Positions 7,212 to 15,124 of a stretch of 24,747 bases of DNA are shown here, in pieces (position 1 is the first letter of the stretch; every line of letters begins with the position of its first letter). The notes under the pieces are model-generated. The model saw only the letters and a program-made list of their open reading frames with translations, had not been told where the DNA came from and ran no database searches. The position numbers and the translations under genes are program-made. The stretch comes from Gammaproteobacteria bacterium (GTDB lineage Bacteria; Pseudomonadota; Gammaproteobacteria; Xanthomonadales; Xanthomonadaceae), in NCBI GenBank assembly GCA_030431185.1, contig JAUIJO010000009.1, forward strand, positions 1 through 24,747, read 5' to 3'.

Positions 7212-7532
7212 GCCCGCCGGCGCAGGACCGCGAAGCATGAACGGGCGGCCGCCTGCGTCCGGGCTTCCGCACCCCGCCAGGGCGTGTCCGGCATCGCACG
7301 AATGCTGCGTTGGATTGACTGACCCGGCCTGACAGGAACGTCATCGCCCGGTCGAAGTACCCGGCCACGAAAAGGACGTCGATCATGCCACTCGCATTGC
7401 CCTCCCCCGTTTCCCGCTGCGCGGCGTCCCCCGTGGACCCCGCGGCGTGGACGTGCGCGTGGGTCGACGGACTCCAGGGGCCGGTATCCCCCAAGGATGC
7501 AATCACGCATCGGTAGTCAAGGAGTCAACGTC
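7212..7532 (+). other. 321-base region upstream of the protease gene
   Basis: No full-size gene is seen between the MscS gene and the secreted protease. The only candidate is a 43-codon ORF at 7385-7516. The antisense frames here continue from shadows of the neighbouring genes and show no recognisable family. The promoter of the protease gene is expected here, but I cannot point to a convincing -35/-10 pair. Confidence 0.5.
7385..7516 (+). CDS. Possible small upstream ORF (43 residues)
   Basis: The frame begins ATG CCA CTC GCA and ends TAG 7514-7516, 16 bases before the protease ATG. An AAAAGGA lies about 8 bases before the ATG, which is a usable ribosome binding site. The peptide (MPLALPSPVSRCAASPVDPA...) has no recognisable domain. 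It could be a leader peptide that couples translation to the protease, or only a chance frame in GC-rich DNA. Confidence 0.25.
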   Translation: MPLALPSPVSRCAASPVDPAAWTCAWVDGLQGPVSPKDAITHR

Positions 7533-8717
7533 ATGGAAGCACGCATCAACAATCGTTCCACCTCCCGTTCCATCCCGGGCCCTCGCCGCGGTGTGTCGGT
7601 CCTGCTGGCCTTCGCGCTGGTCGCGGTGGCCCCCTCGGCACTGGCCGCGGAGAAGCTGGTCCGCATGCCGGAAGGCGACGTGGTGCAGATGGAGGCGCCG
7701 CGCGGCGCCCAGCAGACACTCGCGGGCGCCCTGGGGCGTTCCCATCCGTTCGCCACCGCCGAGCAACGTGCCGCCGTCGCCCCGCTGCCCTGGCTCGAGG
7801 ACGTCCCGGCGGCAAAGGCGGCCAGGGACACGGGCCGGCCTGCTCCGGAAGTGCGCGCCCCGGCAGGCGCCGCGCGCGGCGGCGCCGCGCCCTCCTTCGC
7901 CGAATACCTCGCACGCGGCGACTTCCCCGAAGCCTGGCGCAGCATGGAGCGCATGGACGGCCGGCCCGAAGCGATGGACGACGGCGTCGTGGGTCCGCAG
8001 GATGGCGCGCACTACGGATACACCCGCTATCCGGGCAACCTCTACACCTCGCAGTGGAAGGCCGCGCCCTGGAACAAGATCGGCAAGCTGTACTTCACCA
8101 CGCCCAGCGGGGGCAGCTCGTACTGCACGGCCAACGTGGCCAGCGGCAATTCGGTGCTCGTCACCGCCGCGCACTGCGTCTATACGCGCGGCCAGGGTTT
8201 CAACTCGAACTTCGTGTTCGTCCCCGCGGACCGCTACGGCGTGGCGCCGTATGGCAAGTACGGCTGGCAGTCGGCCACCGTGCTCAACAACTGGATCAAC
8301 GACGGCGGCCGGCGCTGGGACGTGGCGGTGATCAAGCTGGCCGGCGAACAGTCCAGCGGCCGGCCCGTCACCGACTACGTCGGTTGGCTGGGCCGTTCCT
8401 GGAACCAGCCGTACGTGCAGTACACCTACTCCCATGGTTATGCGAGCAACATCAGCACCCAGTACACCAGCATCTGCCGGGGCTATACCTATTCCTCGGG
8501 CAACGAGGGCACCGACGTGCTGGTGCAGGGCTGCGACATGACCTACGGCAGCAGCGGCGGTGGCTGGTTGCGCAACTACACCCCGAATTCGCATTCGGGC
8601 AACCACGTGAACGCCGTGGTCAGCGGACCGCACATCGGCGACTTCGGCCAGAGCTACGTGGGGCCGCGCTTCAGCAGCAGCAACATCGTCCCGCTGTGCA
8701 ACGCCATCGGTTGCTGA
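7533..8717 (+). CDS. Secreted trypsin-like serine protease with propeptide
   Basis: A 394-residue exported protein. Basic residues precede the hydrophobic core VSVLLAFALVAVAPSALA, with cleavage expected near residue 39. Residues 40 to about 165 form a pro-like region, and the chymotrypsin-fold domain follows. The triad is visible: His214 in LVTAAHC, Asp263 in RRWDVAVIKL and Ser341 in YGSSGGGW. The usual Asp before the nucleophile (GDSGG) is Ser340 here, as in some glutamyl-endopeptidase-like bacterial S1 enzymes. Cys198/Cys215 flank the catalytic His as a probable disulfide, and further Cys (315, 334 and two near the end) could pair. AGGAG lies 8 bases before ATG 7533. Two hairpins follow the stop. 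A role in extracellular protein degradation is inferred. Confidence 0.9.
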   Translation: MEARINNRSTSRSIPGPRRGVSVLLAFALVAVAPSALAAEKLVRMPEGDVVQMEAPRGAQQTLAGALGRSHPFATAEQRAAVAPLPWLEDVPAAKAARDTGRPAPEVRAPAGAARGGAAPSFAEYLARGDFPEAWRSMERMDGRPEAMDDGVVGPQDGAHYGYTRYPGNLYTSQWKAAPWNKIGKLYFTTPSGGSSYCTANVASGNSVLVTAAHCVYTRGQGFNSNFVFVPADRYGVAPYGKYGWQSATVLNNWINDGGRRWDVAVIKLAGEQSSGRPVTDYVGWLGRSWNQPYVQYTYSHGYASNISTQYTSICRGYTYSSGNEGTDVLVQGCDMTYGSSGGGWLRNYTPNSHSGNHVNAVVSGPHIGDFGQSYVGPRFSSSNIVPLCNAIGC

Positions 8718-8773
8718 GTCCCTGACGGGACCCGTGGTATCGGGATGCGCGGGTCGCGAGGCCCGCGCATCCC
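8718..8773 (+). terminator. Tandem hairpins downstream of the protease gene
   Basis: A small hairpin GTCCC-TGAC-GGGAC (8718-8731) directly follows the stop. A perfect 12-bp stem comes next, with arms GGGATGCGCGGG 8742-8753 and CCCGCGCATCCC 8762-8773 and an 8-base loop. No T-run follows. A transcription end or mRNA 3'-protection element is inferred. Confidence 0.6.
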
Positions 8774-8855
8774 TGCGGCGCCGGCGTCCAGTAGCGTGGA
8801 CCGGCGCCCGCTGCGGTCCGTGGGCGCCTTCATCCCCGCGCCCATCCGGACGCCG

Positions 8856-8861
8856 TATGCT
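8856..8861 (+). promoter_or_regulatory. Possible -10 box of the peroxiredoxin gene
   Basis: TATGCT begins 34 bases upstream of ATG 8890, the same distance as TACACT before two other genes in this window. No clear -35 box is seen. Confidence 0.3.
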
Positions 8862-8889
8862 AGGGGCCTACCCAGCAGAGATCTCCGCG

Positions 8890-9435
8890 ATGAATGCACC
8901 GACCAAACGCATGTTGATGGCCACCCTCGCCGGGCTCGCGTTCACCTCGACGGCACTGGCGGCGCTCAAGCCGGGCGCCGAGGCCCCGGAGTTCTCGGCC
9001 CCCGCTTACCTGGCCGGCGAAGCCTTTTCCTTCGACCTGTCCGAAGCGCTCGGCAAGGGACCCGTGGTGGTCTACTTCTTCCCGGCTGCCAACACGCCCG
9101 GCTGCAATGTCGAAGCCCATCTGTTTTCCGAGGCCATCGACGAGTTCAAGGCCCACAAGGCAACGGTGATCGGCGTGACCGCCGGCAATGTCGACGAGCT
9201 GCAGGCCTTTTCCAGCAATACCGAGACCTGCGGCGGCAAGTTCGCGGTCGCCGCCGACGAAGGGGCGAAGATCGCCGCCGAGTACGATGCGACGCTGTCG
9301 ATGAAGCCGGAGTGGTCGAGCCGGACGTCCTACGTGATCTCCACCGACGGCAAGATCGCGCATGCCTATTCGGACATGAGCCCGAACAAGCACGTTCGGG
9401 AAACGCTGGACGCGGTGATCGCGCTGGACAAATAA
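8890..9435 (+). CDS. Exported peroxiredoxin (AhpC/TSA, BCP-like)
   Basis: A 181-residue thiol peroxidase that reduces hydroperoxides. An N-terminal signal peptide (MLMATLAGLAFTSTALA) predicts a periplasmic location, unlike cytoplasmic Bcp. The thioredoxin-like fold is recognised from VVVYFFPAANTPGCNVEAH, in which Cys72 is the peroxidatic cysteine in the (T)PGC motif, and from the later SSRTSYVISTDGKIAHAYSD. Cys114 (SNTETCGGKF) is a likely resolving cysteine. ATG 8890 has only a weak GAGAT ribosome binding site, but the signal peptide starts correctly there. A -10-like TATGCT is 34 bases upstream. It stands alone between the protease terminator and the methyltransferase gene. Confidence 0.88.
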   Translation: MNAPTKRMLMATLAGLAFTSTALAALKPGAEAPEFSAPAYLAGEAFSFDLSEALGKGPVVVYFFPAANTPGCNVEAHLFSEAIDEFKAHKATVIGVTAGNVDELQAFSSNTETCGGKFAVAADEGAKIAAEYDATLSMKPEWSSRTSYVISTDGKIAHAYSDMSPNKHVRETLDAVIALDK

Positions 9436-9770
9436 GCGCGAGGCGCGGTTCGCGCGGCGCGGAGAAGCGGCGCCTGGAGCCCGCCATTGGAAAGATGCGC
9501 GCCGCATGCCCGGTGCGCGCGCCGCCCCTGGACAGGCAGAGCGGGTCGCACGCGATGAACCGTCGCGGGCGGGATCGCGCGCGGGCTCATCCATGCGGAC
9601 CTGCCATGGACGCTCCCTGCCCACCGCGGGCCGGTCCCTGACGGCGGGGTGTTACCATCGGTCGAACGCTACAGGCTCTTCCCGCCAGCCCCCCGCGACG
9701 CGCCCAGTGTCGCCGGCCGCTTCCTCCCACGTGTCATCGCCCCTGCGGGCGACACTTCCAAGGAAGCGCC
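9436..9770 (+). other. 335-base intergenic region
   Basis: No convincing gene on either strand. The first part after the peroxiredoxin stop has a short GC hairpin (GCGCG-GTT-CGCGC at 9443-9455), possibly part of a termination region. The last 65 bases contain a 9-bp inverted repeat close to the next gene's ribosome binding site. Everything else looks like non-coding GC-rich spacer. Confidence 0.5.
9706..9756 (+). repeat. 9-bp inverted repeat in the presumed 5' UTR
   Basis: AGTGTCGCC at 9706-9714 and GGCGACACT at 9748-9756 are exact reverse complements with a 33-base spacer. The right arm overlaps a smaller hairpin (CGCCC-CTGC-GGGCG region, 9739-9752). The AAGGA ribosome binding site of the methyltransferase gene begins a few bases later. 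Confidence 0.4.
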
Positions 9771-10451
9771 GTGCCCGGCTACTCCACCCGAACCCTCCTC
9801 GTCCATGTGGGCGGCCAGCCGTTCCGCCTGCGCGTCCTGAGTGACCTGCAGCAATTCTCCGACCCTGACGGCCACGGCGAGCGCCTGGGCATTTCCTCGG
9901 CGCAATGGAGCCTGTTCGGCCAGTTGTGGCCTGCCGGCCGCCTGCTCGCACAGGCCATGAGCACGGTGGACATCGAGGGCAAGCGCATCCTGGAGGTCGG
10001 TTGCGGCATCGGCCTGGCCAGCCTGGTGCTGCAGCATCGCGGCGCCCGTATCGTGGCCTCCGACATCCATCCGCTGGCGGAACCCTTCCTCGCCTACAAC
10101 TCCGCCCTGAACGCCCTGGCGTCGGTGCACTACCGGCAGATGATCTGGGACATGCCGCTGGAATCGCTGGGGCATTTCGACATGATCATCGCCAGCGACG
10201 TCCTGTACGAACGCGCGCATGCCGCGCTCCTGGCCGGCGTCGTGGAACGGCATGCCTACCCCGATGCCGAGGTCGTGGTCAGCGACCCCGGCCGGGGCAA
10301 CAGCGGTCCGTTCTCGCGACTGCTGGCCGCGCAGGGGTTCACGGTGAGCGAATCGCGTTGCGTGCTCGACGGCGACGAACGGGCGACGCCGCACGGGCGA
10401 CTGCTCCACTACCATCGGGGCGCCGCCTTCGCGCCCGCGGTGCCGTCATGA
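9771..10451 (+). CDS. METTL21/Methyltransferase-16-like class I SAM methyltransferase
   Basis: A 226-residue protein. Motif I, ILEVGCGIGLASLVL (about 73-87), binds S-adenosylmethionine. The acidic strand end IVASDIHP (94-101) contacts the ribose. DMIIASDVLYE (137-147) matches the D-x-x-x-x-x-D-x-x-Y signature of the lysine-methyltransferase-like family (METTL21/nicotinamide N-methyltransferase group), and QWSLFGQLWPAG before motif I fits the same family. The substrate is unknown; it is probably a protein or small molecule in the cytoplasm. The start is GTG 9771, with AAGGAA about 6 bases upstream. The stop TGA overlaps the ATG of the next gene (ATGA), so translation of the two is likely coupled. 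Confidence 0.85.
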   Translation: MPGYSTRTLLVHVGGQPFRLRVLSDLQQFSDPDGHGERLGISSAQWSLFGQLWPAGRLLAQAMSTVDIEGKRILEVGCGIGLASLVLQHRGARIVASDIHPLAEPFLAYNSALNALASVHYRQMIWDMPLESLGHFDMIIASDVLYERAHAALLAGVVERHAYPDAEVVVSDPGRGNSGPFSRLLAAQGFTVSESRCVLDGDERATPHGRLLHYHRGAAFAPAVPS

Positions 10452-10765
10452 ACGACAAGGACGAGCACCGGGCCGACTGCGCGCACTGCGACGCGGTGTG
10501 CTGCCGCCTGACCGTCGTGCTCGACGCGGCGGATCGCATCGCGGAGCACCTGACGACGCATACCCCCGCGGGCCTGCACGTGATGGCCCGCGACGCCGAA
10601 GGCTGGTGCGTGGCCGTGGATGGTGCCAGTGGAGGCTGTTCGATCTACGAGGGTCGGCCGACCGTGTGCCGGCGGTTCGTGATGGACGGCCCGTACTGTC
10701 GCGACATCCGCGCGGATTACCGGGACAGGCGTCGCAGGGGCATCCCGCTGGTGGTCTATACCTGA
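10448..10765 (+). CDS. YkgJ-type cysteine-cluster protein
   Basis: A 105-residue protein with eight cysteines: Cys11, 14, 18, 19 in CAHCDAVCC, then Cys54, 64, 74 and 84. The pattern C-x2-C-x3-CC followed by GGCSIYEGRPTVCRRF is that of the YkgJ (CxxCxxCC) family, presumed to bind zinc or an iron-sulfur cluster. The function is not known. The ATG overlaps the stop of the methyltransferase gene, so the pair is probably one operon. It is slightly shorter than many YkgJ proteins but shows no sign of truncation. Confidence 0.87.
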   Translation: MNDKDEHRADCAHCDAVCCRLTVVLDAADRIAEHLTTHTPAGLHVMARDAEGWCVAVDGASGGCSIYEGRPTVCRRFVMDGPYCRDIRADYRDRRRRGIPLVVYT

Positions 10766-10777
10766 CGGCACGTGCCG
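10766..10777. repeat. 12-bp perfect palindrome after the YkgJ gene
   Basis: CGGCACGTGCCG directly follows the TGA stop. It could form a short hairpin or be a protein-binding site. It may also be chance. Confidence 0.25.
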
Positions 10778-10946
10778 CGAGTCGAGCGGGGTCGTCACCA
10801 ACATGTACCGATGGGAAACGGTCGAGGCCCTGATTCGGGAATCGCATGCCGGAACGGACGCGGGCTTCACGAGGCATGCCCTAACAAGAAGGGACGGGCA
10901 CGCATGTGTCGCGCCCCTCCCCCAACGACCCAACGACGAGGCTGCA

Positions 10947-11432
10947 ATGGCGACCCCCAAGGAACTCGAACAGAAGCTCTGGAAAGCCCTCAAGTCCGAT
11001 CGCACGCTGATGCTCGGTGTCGACGGCGTGGAAGACGGGCACTCCCGTCCCATGACCGCGCTCACCGAACACGACGAAGGCGGGCCGATCTGGTTCTTCA
11101 CCGGCAGGCCGAACGCGGTGGTGCAGCACCTGTCGCAGGGGCGACGGGCGATCGCCGCGTTCGCGTCCAAGGACCACGAGCTGTTCGCGAGCATCCAGGG
11201 CAGCCTGGTCATCGACAACGACCGCGGGGTCATCGACCGCTTGTGGAATCCCTTCATCGCCGCGTGGTTCGAAGGCAAGGACGATCCCAACCTGACCCTG
11301 CTCCGCTTCGATGCCGACCACGCGGAGATCTGGCTCAACGAATCGAACTTCCTGGCCGGCGTGAAGATGCTCCTCGGCGTGGATCCGAAGAAGGACTACA
11401 AGGACAAGGTCGCCGACGTCGACCTCGACTGA
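10947..11432 (+). CDS. General stress protein 26-like pyridoxamine-phosphate-oxidase fold protein
   Basis: A 161-residue flavin-type split-barrel protein. The opening helix (KELEQKLWKALKSDRTLMLGV) and GPIWFFTGRPNAVVQHL, AIAAFASKDHELFASIQGSLVI, IDRLWNPFIAAWFEGKDDPNLTLL and AEIWLNESN fit the GSP26 branch of the pyridoxamine 5'-phosphate oxidase-like family. This branch binds FMN or FAD and is induced by stress; its reaction is not settled. ATG 10947 has GAGG 7 bases upstream and begins the family's usual N-terminus. The longer frame from 10803 adds low-quality sequence. It ends before a hairpin shared with the convergent AsmA-like gene. Confidence 0.85.
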   Translation: MATPKELEQKLWKALKSDRTLMLGVDGVEDGHSRPMTALTEHDEGGPIWFFTGRPNAVVQHLSQGRRAIAAFASKDHELFASIQGSLVIDNDRGVIDRLWNPFIAAWFEGKDDPNLTLLRFDADHAEIWLNESNFLAGVKMLLGVDPKKDYKDKVADVDLD

Positions 11433-11465
11433 TCCTGCAATGGTCCGCTGCCCGCGGTGCCCCTC

Positions 11466-11496
11466 GCATGCGTCCACCCCGGGGTTGGACGCATGC
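11466..11496. terminator. Hairpin between convergent genes
   Basis: Perfect 11-bp arms GCATGCGTCCA (11466-11476) and TGGACGCATGC (11486-11496) surround a 9-base loop, CCCCGGGGT. It lies 33 bases after the GSP26-like gene and 23 bases beyond the end of the opposite gene, so it can serve as a bidirectional terminator. No T-run is present. Confidence 0.65.
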
Positions 11497-11519
11497 CTGC
11501 ATCCTCCGTCCAGCGCCCC

Positions 11520-13766
11520 TCAGGGCATCACGTCGGGCTGCGCTTCGTACCAGCGACGGGAGCGCACCAGGTGGAACTCGCGCTTTCCGTTGTCGAGCGC
11601 GATCGCGCAGTCCAGTACGCCCCACTTGGCGTACAGGCTGCCGCTGCGCTGCTGCCCATGGAGTTTCATCCGCGCCCTGAGTTCGTAGCGTCCGTTGTCC
11701 GCATGCAGGCGGTCGAACACCAGCGACTCCCCCTTCCATGCCATCCGCCCGGTCACCTGGGCCTGGCCCGAGCCCGCCAGGTGCGATATCCAGCGCGGAT
11801 AGTCGCGCCGGCGCGAATACAGCGAGAGCAGGAAGCCGACGTCGCGCATGGCGATGCGGGCGTGGCCGGAGACATCCATCGGCCGGTCCCAGTCCACCCG
11901 TGCATCGTCGAACGCGATCCGGGTCCACCATCCGCGGATCGTGTCGCCCGAGGGTTCGGTGTAGTCGACATTCGACAGGTGCAGGGTCGAGCCGTCGAGG
12001 TCGAACGTGTGCTCGAGCAGGTTCCCGCGCGCCAGCCGCGCATCCAGGTCGACGTCGCCGCTGAGTGCGAGGTCGGCCATGCGCAGGCGCGCACGCTGTC
12101 CCCTGATCCGCAGGCTGCCGCCGTGGATGCTGCCGTCGCCCGCGATCCGAAGGTCGCCGCCGACCGTGCCCGAGCCGCCCTCGAAGCGCAGCTGGCGGCC
12201 GGGGAGGAAGCGGTTGTAGGCCGTCAGGTCGGGCACGTGAGCGTCGCTGAAACGCACCCGGGCCGTCCCGTGGTCGCGGGCCTGCTGAAGCGCGCCCGTG
12301 GCGCCCGCCGAGCGCAGGCCTCCGATCGGCGCATCGGACTCGACGTCCAGCAGCAGGTCGCGGCCCTCCACGTAGGCGCGATCCCGCGCGTCGGCGTCCG
12401 CGATCCGGAACCGCGCCATCCGTAGCGACGCGCGGGGCAACAGGGCGCCGTCCGGGCCGCTCGCGAGCGTCGCCTCGAGCCGGGCCACGCCCTCGATGCG
12501 GTTACCCATCACCGTGGCGCTTGCCGTCACTCTGGGCACCTCCACGCGGCTGTCGGGCGAGAGCCGGCCGTCGACGACGGCCACGTCGACATCGACCCGC
12601 CCCTCCCCTTCGATGGCGAGCCAGGCAGCCCGTGGCAGGAAAGCCTGGAGCCAAACCAGCGAAGGAAACTGCCAGCGTCCGCGCGCATGCCCGGAGGTGC
12701 GCTCCACCAGTGCTTCGACGCCTTCAAGCGGAAGCGCGCGACCCTTGGCCACGAGGTCGGCGTCAAGCGTCACCTCCACGCTTTCGTCGACGGCCGCAGG
12801 CGCGCCGGAGGTCGCCGGCGACGCGGTGCGCGCGGTCAAGTGGAGGTCCTCGTCGACCGCCACGTCGACTTCAAGCCGGTTCCGGTGCGACAGGCCGTTG
12901 AAGTCGAGGCTATGGACGGGAACGCTGACCCGCGCCTCGCCACCGGGATCGAGTTGTCCCCGGGTCCAGCCGATGTCGACCGCCACTTCGCCCTGGCCTG
13001 GCACGGTCGAGACCTTGATCCCGGTGGGCGCGGACTGTGCGAGCACCTCCACGCCCGGTGCCCGCCCCTCGAGCCTCAGGTGCGCATTGCTCAATCGCAT
13101 CGCCTGCACGCCAGCCGCCTCCGCACGCGTATGGCGGGCCAATGCGAACGTCGCGTCCAGTTCGCCGGCGGTCAGCACCTCGGTGTCGCCCCAGCGCAAG
13201 CGTGCACCGCTGAAGGTCGCGCGCGATGGCATGATCTCCAGCGGCCCTCCGCGCAACTGCTTGGAGAACCCCGCCTCCGCCGAGCCCTGTCCCGCAAGCA
13301 CGAGGCGGCCCAGGCGCGCCGAACGCAGGCTGCCGGTGCTGGCACGGTCGAACTGGAGCGTCCAACCACCTTCGCGGGGTGCGGGTCGCGGCATCGCCTC
13401 GGCAAGCGGATCCACCTGCACGTCCACGCCGTCGGCGACGATCCAGGGCACCTCGACGCGACGCCGCAGCAAGGGCAGCAGCCGCACCCGACCGGTGGCA
13501 TCCTCGGCCTCGACGCGCCAGCCGGTACGCGCGACCCGGCCTTCCAGGCGGATGTGCCACAGGTGTGCCCGGCCGGGCCACCACGTGTAGCCATGGCTCC
13601 AGTCGGCCTGGAACTTCTCCGGCTGGCGGTTGGCCAGCGCCGGACCCAGCGGGGTATTGATCAGCAGGTTGCCCGGCACCAGGTAGGCGACGTAGACGAT
13701 GGCCAATGCCAGCGCCGCGCGGCGAAGCCAGGCTGGAAGGCGTTGCCGGATGGGAACAGCTGCCAT
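11520..13766 (-). CDS. Large AsmA-like membrane-anchored protein
   Basis: A 748-residue protein with one N-terminal membrane anchor (AALALAIVYVAYLVPGNLLIN, about residues 17-37) and a long periplasmic part made of repeating beta strands. Examples are LRLEGRAPGVEVLA, VRVSVPVHSLDF and the late GGDLRIAGDGSIHGGSLRIRG. This style is that of AsmA/TamB/YdbH-type proteins, which form hydrophobic grooves for phospholipid transport between membranes or otherwise shape the outer membrane. No Cys or enzyme motif is evident. I use ATG 13766 (MAAVPIRQRL), the ATG closest to the anchor. ATGs at 13796 and 13841 are possible, and no start has a clear ribosome binding site. It follows the GAF kinase-like gene by 126 bases. 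Confidence 0.65.
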   Translation of the reverse strand: MAAVPIRQRLPAWLRRAALALAIVYVAYLVPGNLLINTPLGPALANRQPEKFQADWSHGYTWWPGRAHLWHIRLEGRVARTGWRVEAEDATGRVRLLPLLRRRVEVPWIVADGVDVQVDPLAEAMPRPAPREGGWTLQFDRASTGSLRSARLGRLVLAGQGSAEAGFSKQLRGGPLEIMPSRATFSGARLRWGDTEVLTAGELDATFALARHTRAEAAGVQAMRLSNAHLRLEGRAPGVEVLAQSAPTGIKVSTVPGQGEVAVDIGWTRGQLDPGGEARVSVPVHSLDFNGLSHRNRLEVDVAVDEDLHLTARTASPATSGAPAAVDESVEVTLDADLVAKGRALPLEGVEALVERTSGHARGRWQFPSLVWLQAFLPRAAWLAIEGEGRVDVDVAVVDGRLSPDSRVEVPRVTASATVMGNRIEGVARLEATLASGPDGALLPRASLRMARFRIADADARDRAYVEGRDLLLDVESDAPIGGLRSAGATGALQQARDHGTARVRFSDAHVPDLTAYNRFLPGRQLRFEGGSGTVGGDLRIAGDGSIHGGSLRIRGQRARLRMADLALSGDVDLDARLARGNLLEHTFDLDGSTLHLSNVDYTEPSGDTIRGWWTRIAFDDARVDWDRPMDVSGHARIAMRDVGFLLSLYSRRRDYPRWISHLAGSGQAQVTGRMAWKGESLVFDRLHADNGRYELRARMKLHGQQRSGSLYAKWGVLDCAIALDNGKREFHLVRSRRWYEAQPDVMP

Positions 13767-13803
13767 GTCGCGACCGCCTGGCGGGTGGGGACCCATGTCG
13801 CGA
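13764..13803 (-). repeat. 10-bp direct repeat at two alternative start codons
   Basis: CATGTCGCGA occurs at 13764-13773 and 13794-13803. On the minus strand each copy reads TCGCGACATG, and each ATG is an in-frame start of the AsmA-like gene. This leaves the true start ambiguous. Confidence 0.35.
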
Positions 13804-13892
13804 GCATAGCCAAGCCGACGCCGCGCGGATAGCAGGCACACCGGGGGCCGCGAACCTGCCGCAGCCGGGCCGTGCCGGCCCCGGGCCGTAAC

Positions 13893-15095
13893 TCAGAGGG
13901 CGAGCGTCTCGTCCGCCGCGTCCAACGGCATCCCGAACACGAAGCGCGTTCCCCGGCCGTCGCTCGACTCCAGCACGAGCCGGCCGCCATGCGCCTGGGC
14001 GATCTGGCCCGAAAGGTAGAGGCCCAGCGCGAGGCGACCGCCCGCCGGGTTGGGCGCCTCCCGCAGGAAGGGTTCGAACAGTTGTGAGCGCATCGCGTCG
14101 TCGATGGGCGGCCCCCGGTTCTCGATCGCCAGCGACAGGCGCCCGTCTTCCTTCCGCGCGAGCACGCGCACCGGCCCCGACGCGTCGCCGTGCGTCAATG
14201 CGTTGAGCAGCACCTGCCGGGCCAGCTGCGCGATCCGGTCGGGATCGCACATCACCGCCCCGGTGACCTGGATGTCGGACTCGATGACACGCTCCGGATG
14301 CGCGGCCCTCAAGCTCTCGACGACGTCCGACAACACGTTGCCCAGGTCGTCCACGTCGACCAGGCGGACCGGGATGCCCTCGCCCAGGCGGCCGCGGGCG
14401 AAATCCAGCAGCTTGTCGAGCAGGTCGGACATGCGCTCGCAGCTGCGGTTCATGTCGTCGACGTACTCGACCCACTCCGCGCCCAGCGGCTCGTCCGCCA
14501 GCAGGTGGGCGTAGGTGCGGATCACCGTCAGCGGATCGCGCAGGTCGCGCCCCAGCACGGTGACGAACTGTTCGCGCAACTTCACCACGTGGCGCGCGTC
14601 CTGCAGCGCGTCCTGGCTCAGGACCAGCCGCGCTTCGCTTTCCATCTGCTCGGAGATCAGCTCGGCGAACAGCTCCAGGGTCCTGACGATGTTCGGGTCG
14701 TCGAGCGGTGCGGGCTCGGGATCGATCGCGCACAAGGTCCCGAAGAACGCGCCATCTCGACGGAAGATCGGGATCGATATGTAGCTCTCGATCCCGTATT
14801 GCCTGGGGGTGTGGTGGGTGCTGAACACCGGGTGCGCACTGGCCTGCCCGAAGACCACGGGCGTGTGGTGCTGGCGGATCTCGTTGCAGATGGTGGACTC
14901 GAGGACGAGCTCGCCACCGGGCGCCAGTCCGAAGTCGATCGCGTCGCGTACCGCGCACGCGGTCCAGGTCGTCTCGGTCACCCGCGCCACGGCGGCGAAG
15001 CGCATGCCCGTCAGGTGCGCGACCGCCTCGAGGATCCTCTGCACGGCAGGGATCCTCGCGATTGCGGCGACATCGTCGGCGATATGCATGTTCAT
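13893..15095 (-). CDS. GAF-domain histidine kinase-like protein with a degenerate H-box
   Basis: A 400-residue cytoplasmic protein. Residues about 16-155 are a GAF sensor domain (HLTGMRFAAVARVTETTW, YISIPIFRRDGAFFGTLCAI). Residues about 170-235 are a HisKA-like dimerisation domain, and 270-395 are an HATPase domain with an N-box (LLNALTHGD), G1-like ENRGPPID, LFEPFL and a G2-like GGRLALGLYLSG. In the H-box the expected LGHDLRNPL reads LGRDLRDPL, so the phosphoacceptor His is Arg183 (CGC at 14547-14549). ATP binding looks possible, but autophosphorylation at the usual site does not. The protein may be a pseudokinase. There is no receiver or regulator gene beside it. The start is ATG 15095 with a weak ribosome binding site. 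A palindromic -10-like site lies about 30 bases upstream. Confidence 0.87.
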   Translation of the reverse strand: MNMHIADDVAAIARIPAVQRILEAVAHLTGMRFAAVARVTETTWTACAVRDAIDFGLAPGGELVLESTICNEIRQHHTPVVFGQASAHPVFSTHHTPRQYGIESYISIPIFRRDGAFFGTLCAIDPEPAPLDDPNIVRTLELFAELISEQMESEARLVLSQDALQDARHVVKLREQFVTVLGRDLRDPLTVIRTYAHLLADEPLGAEWVEYVDDMNRSCERMSDLLDKLLDFARGRLGEGIPVRLVDVDDLGNVLSDVVESLRAAHPERVIESDIQVTGAVMCDPDRIAQLARQVLLNALTHGDASGPVRVLARKEDGRLSLAIENRGPPIDDAMRSQLFEPFLREAPNPAGGRLALGLYLSGQIAQAHGGRLVLESSDGRGTRFVFGMPLDAADETLAL

Positions 15096-15124
15096 GGCTG
15101 CTGCCCGTCCGGACCTTCCCCGGC

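Noticed and set aside
7025..7510. A 161-codon minus-strand frame across the end of the MscS gene
   Set aside because: It is antisense to the MscS C-terminal tail, rich in Arg/Ser/Gly, and shows no family signal or ribosome binding site.
13865..13887. Possible terminator of the GAF kinase-like gene (CCGGGCC / GGCCCCGG)
   Set aside because: The arms need a bulge and overlap several alternative GC pairings, so I could not distinguish it from base composition.
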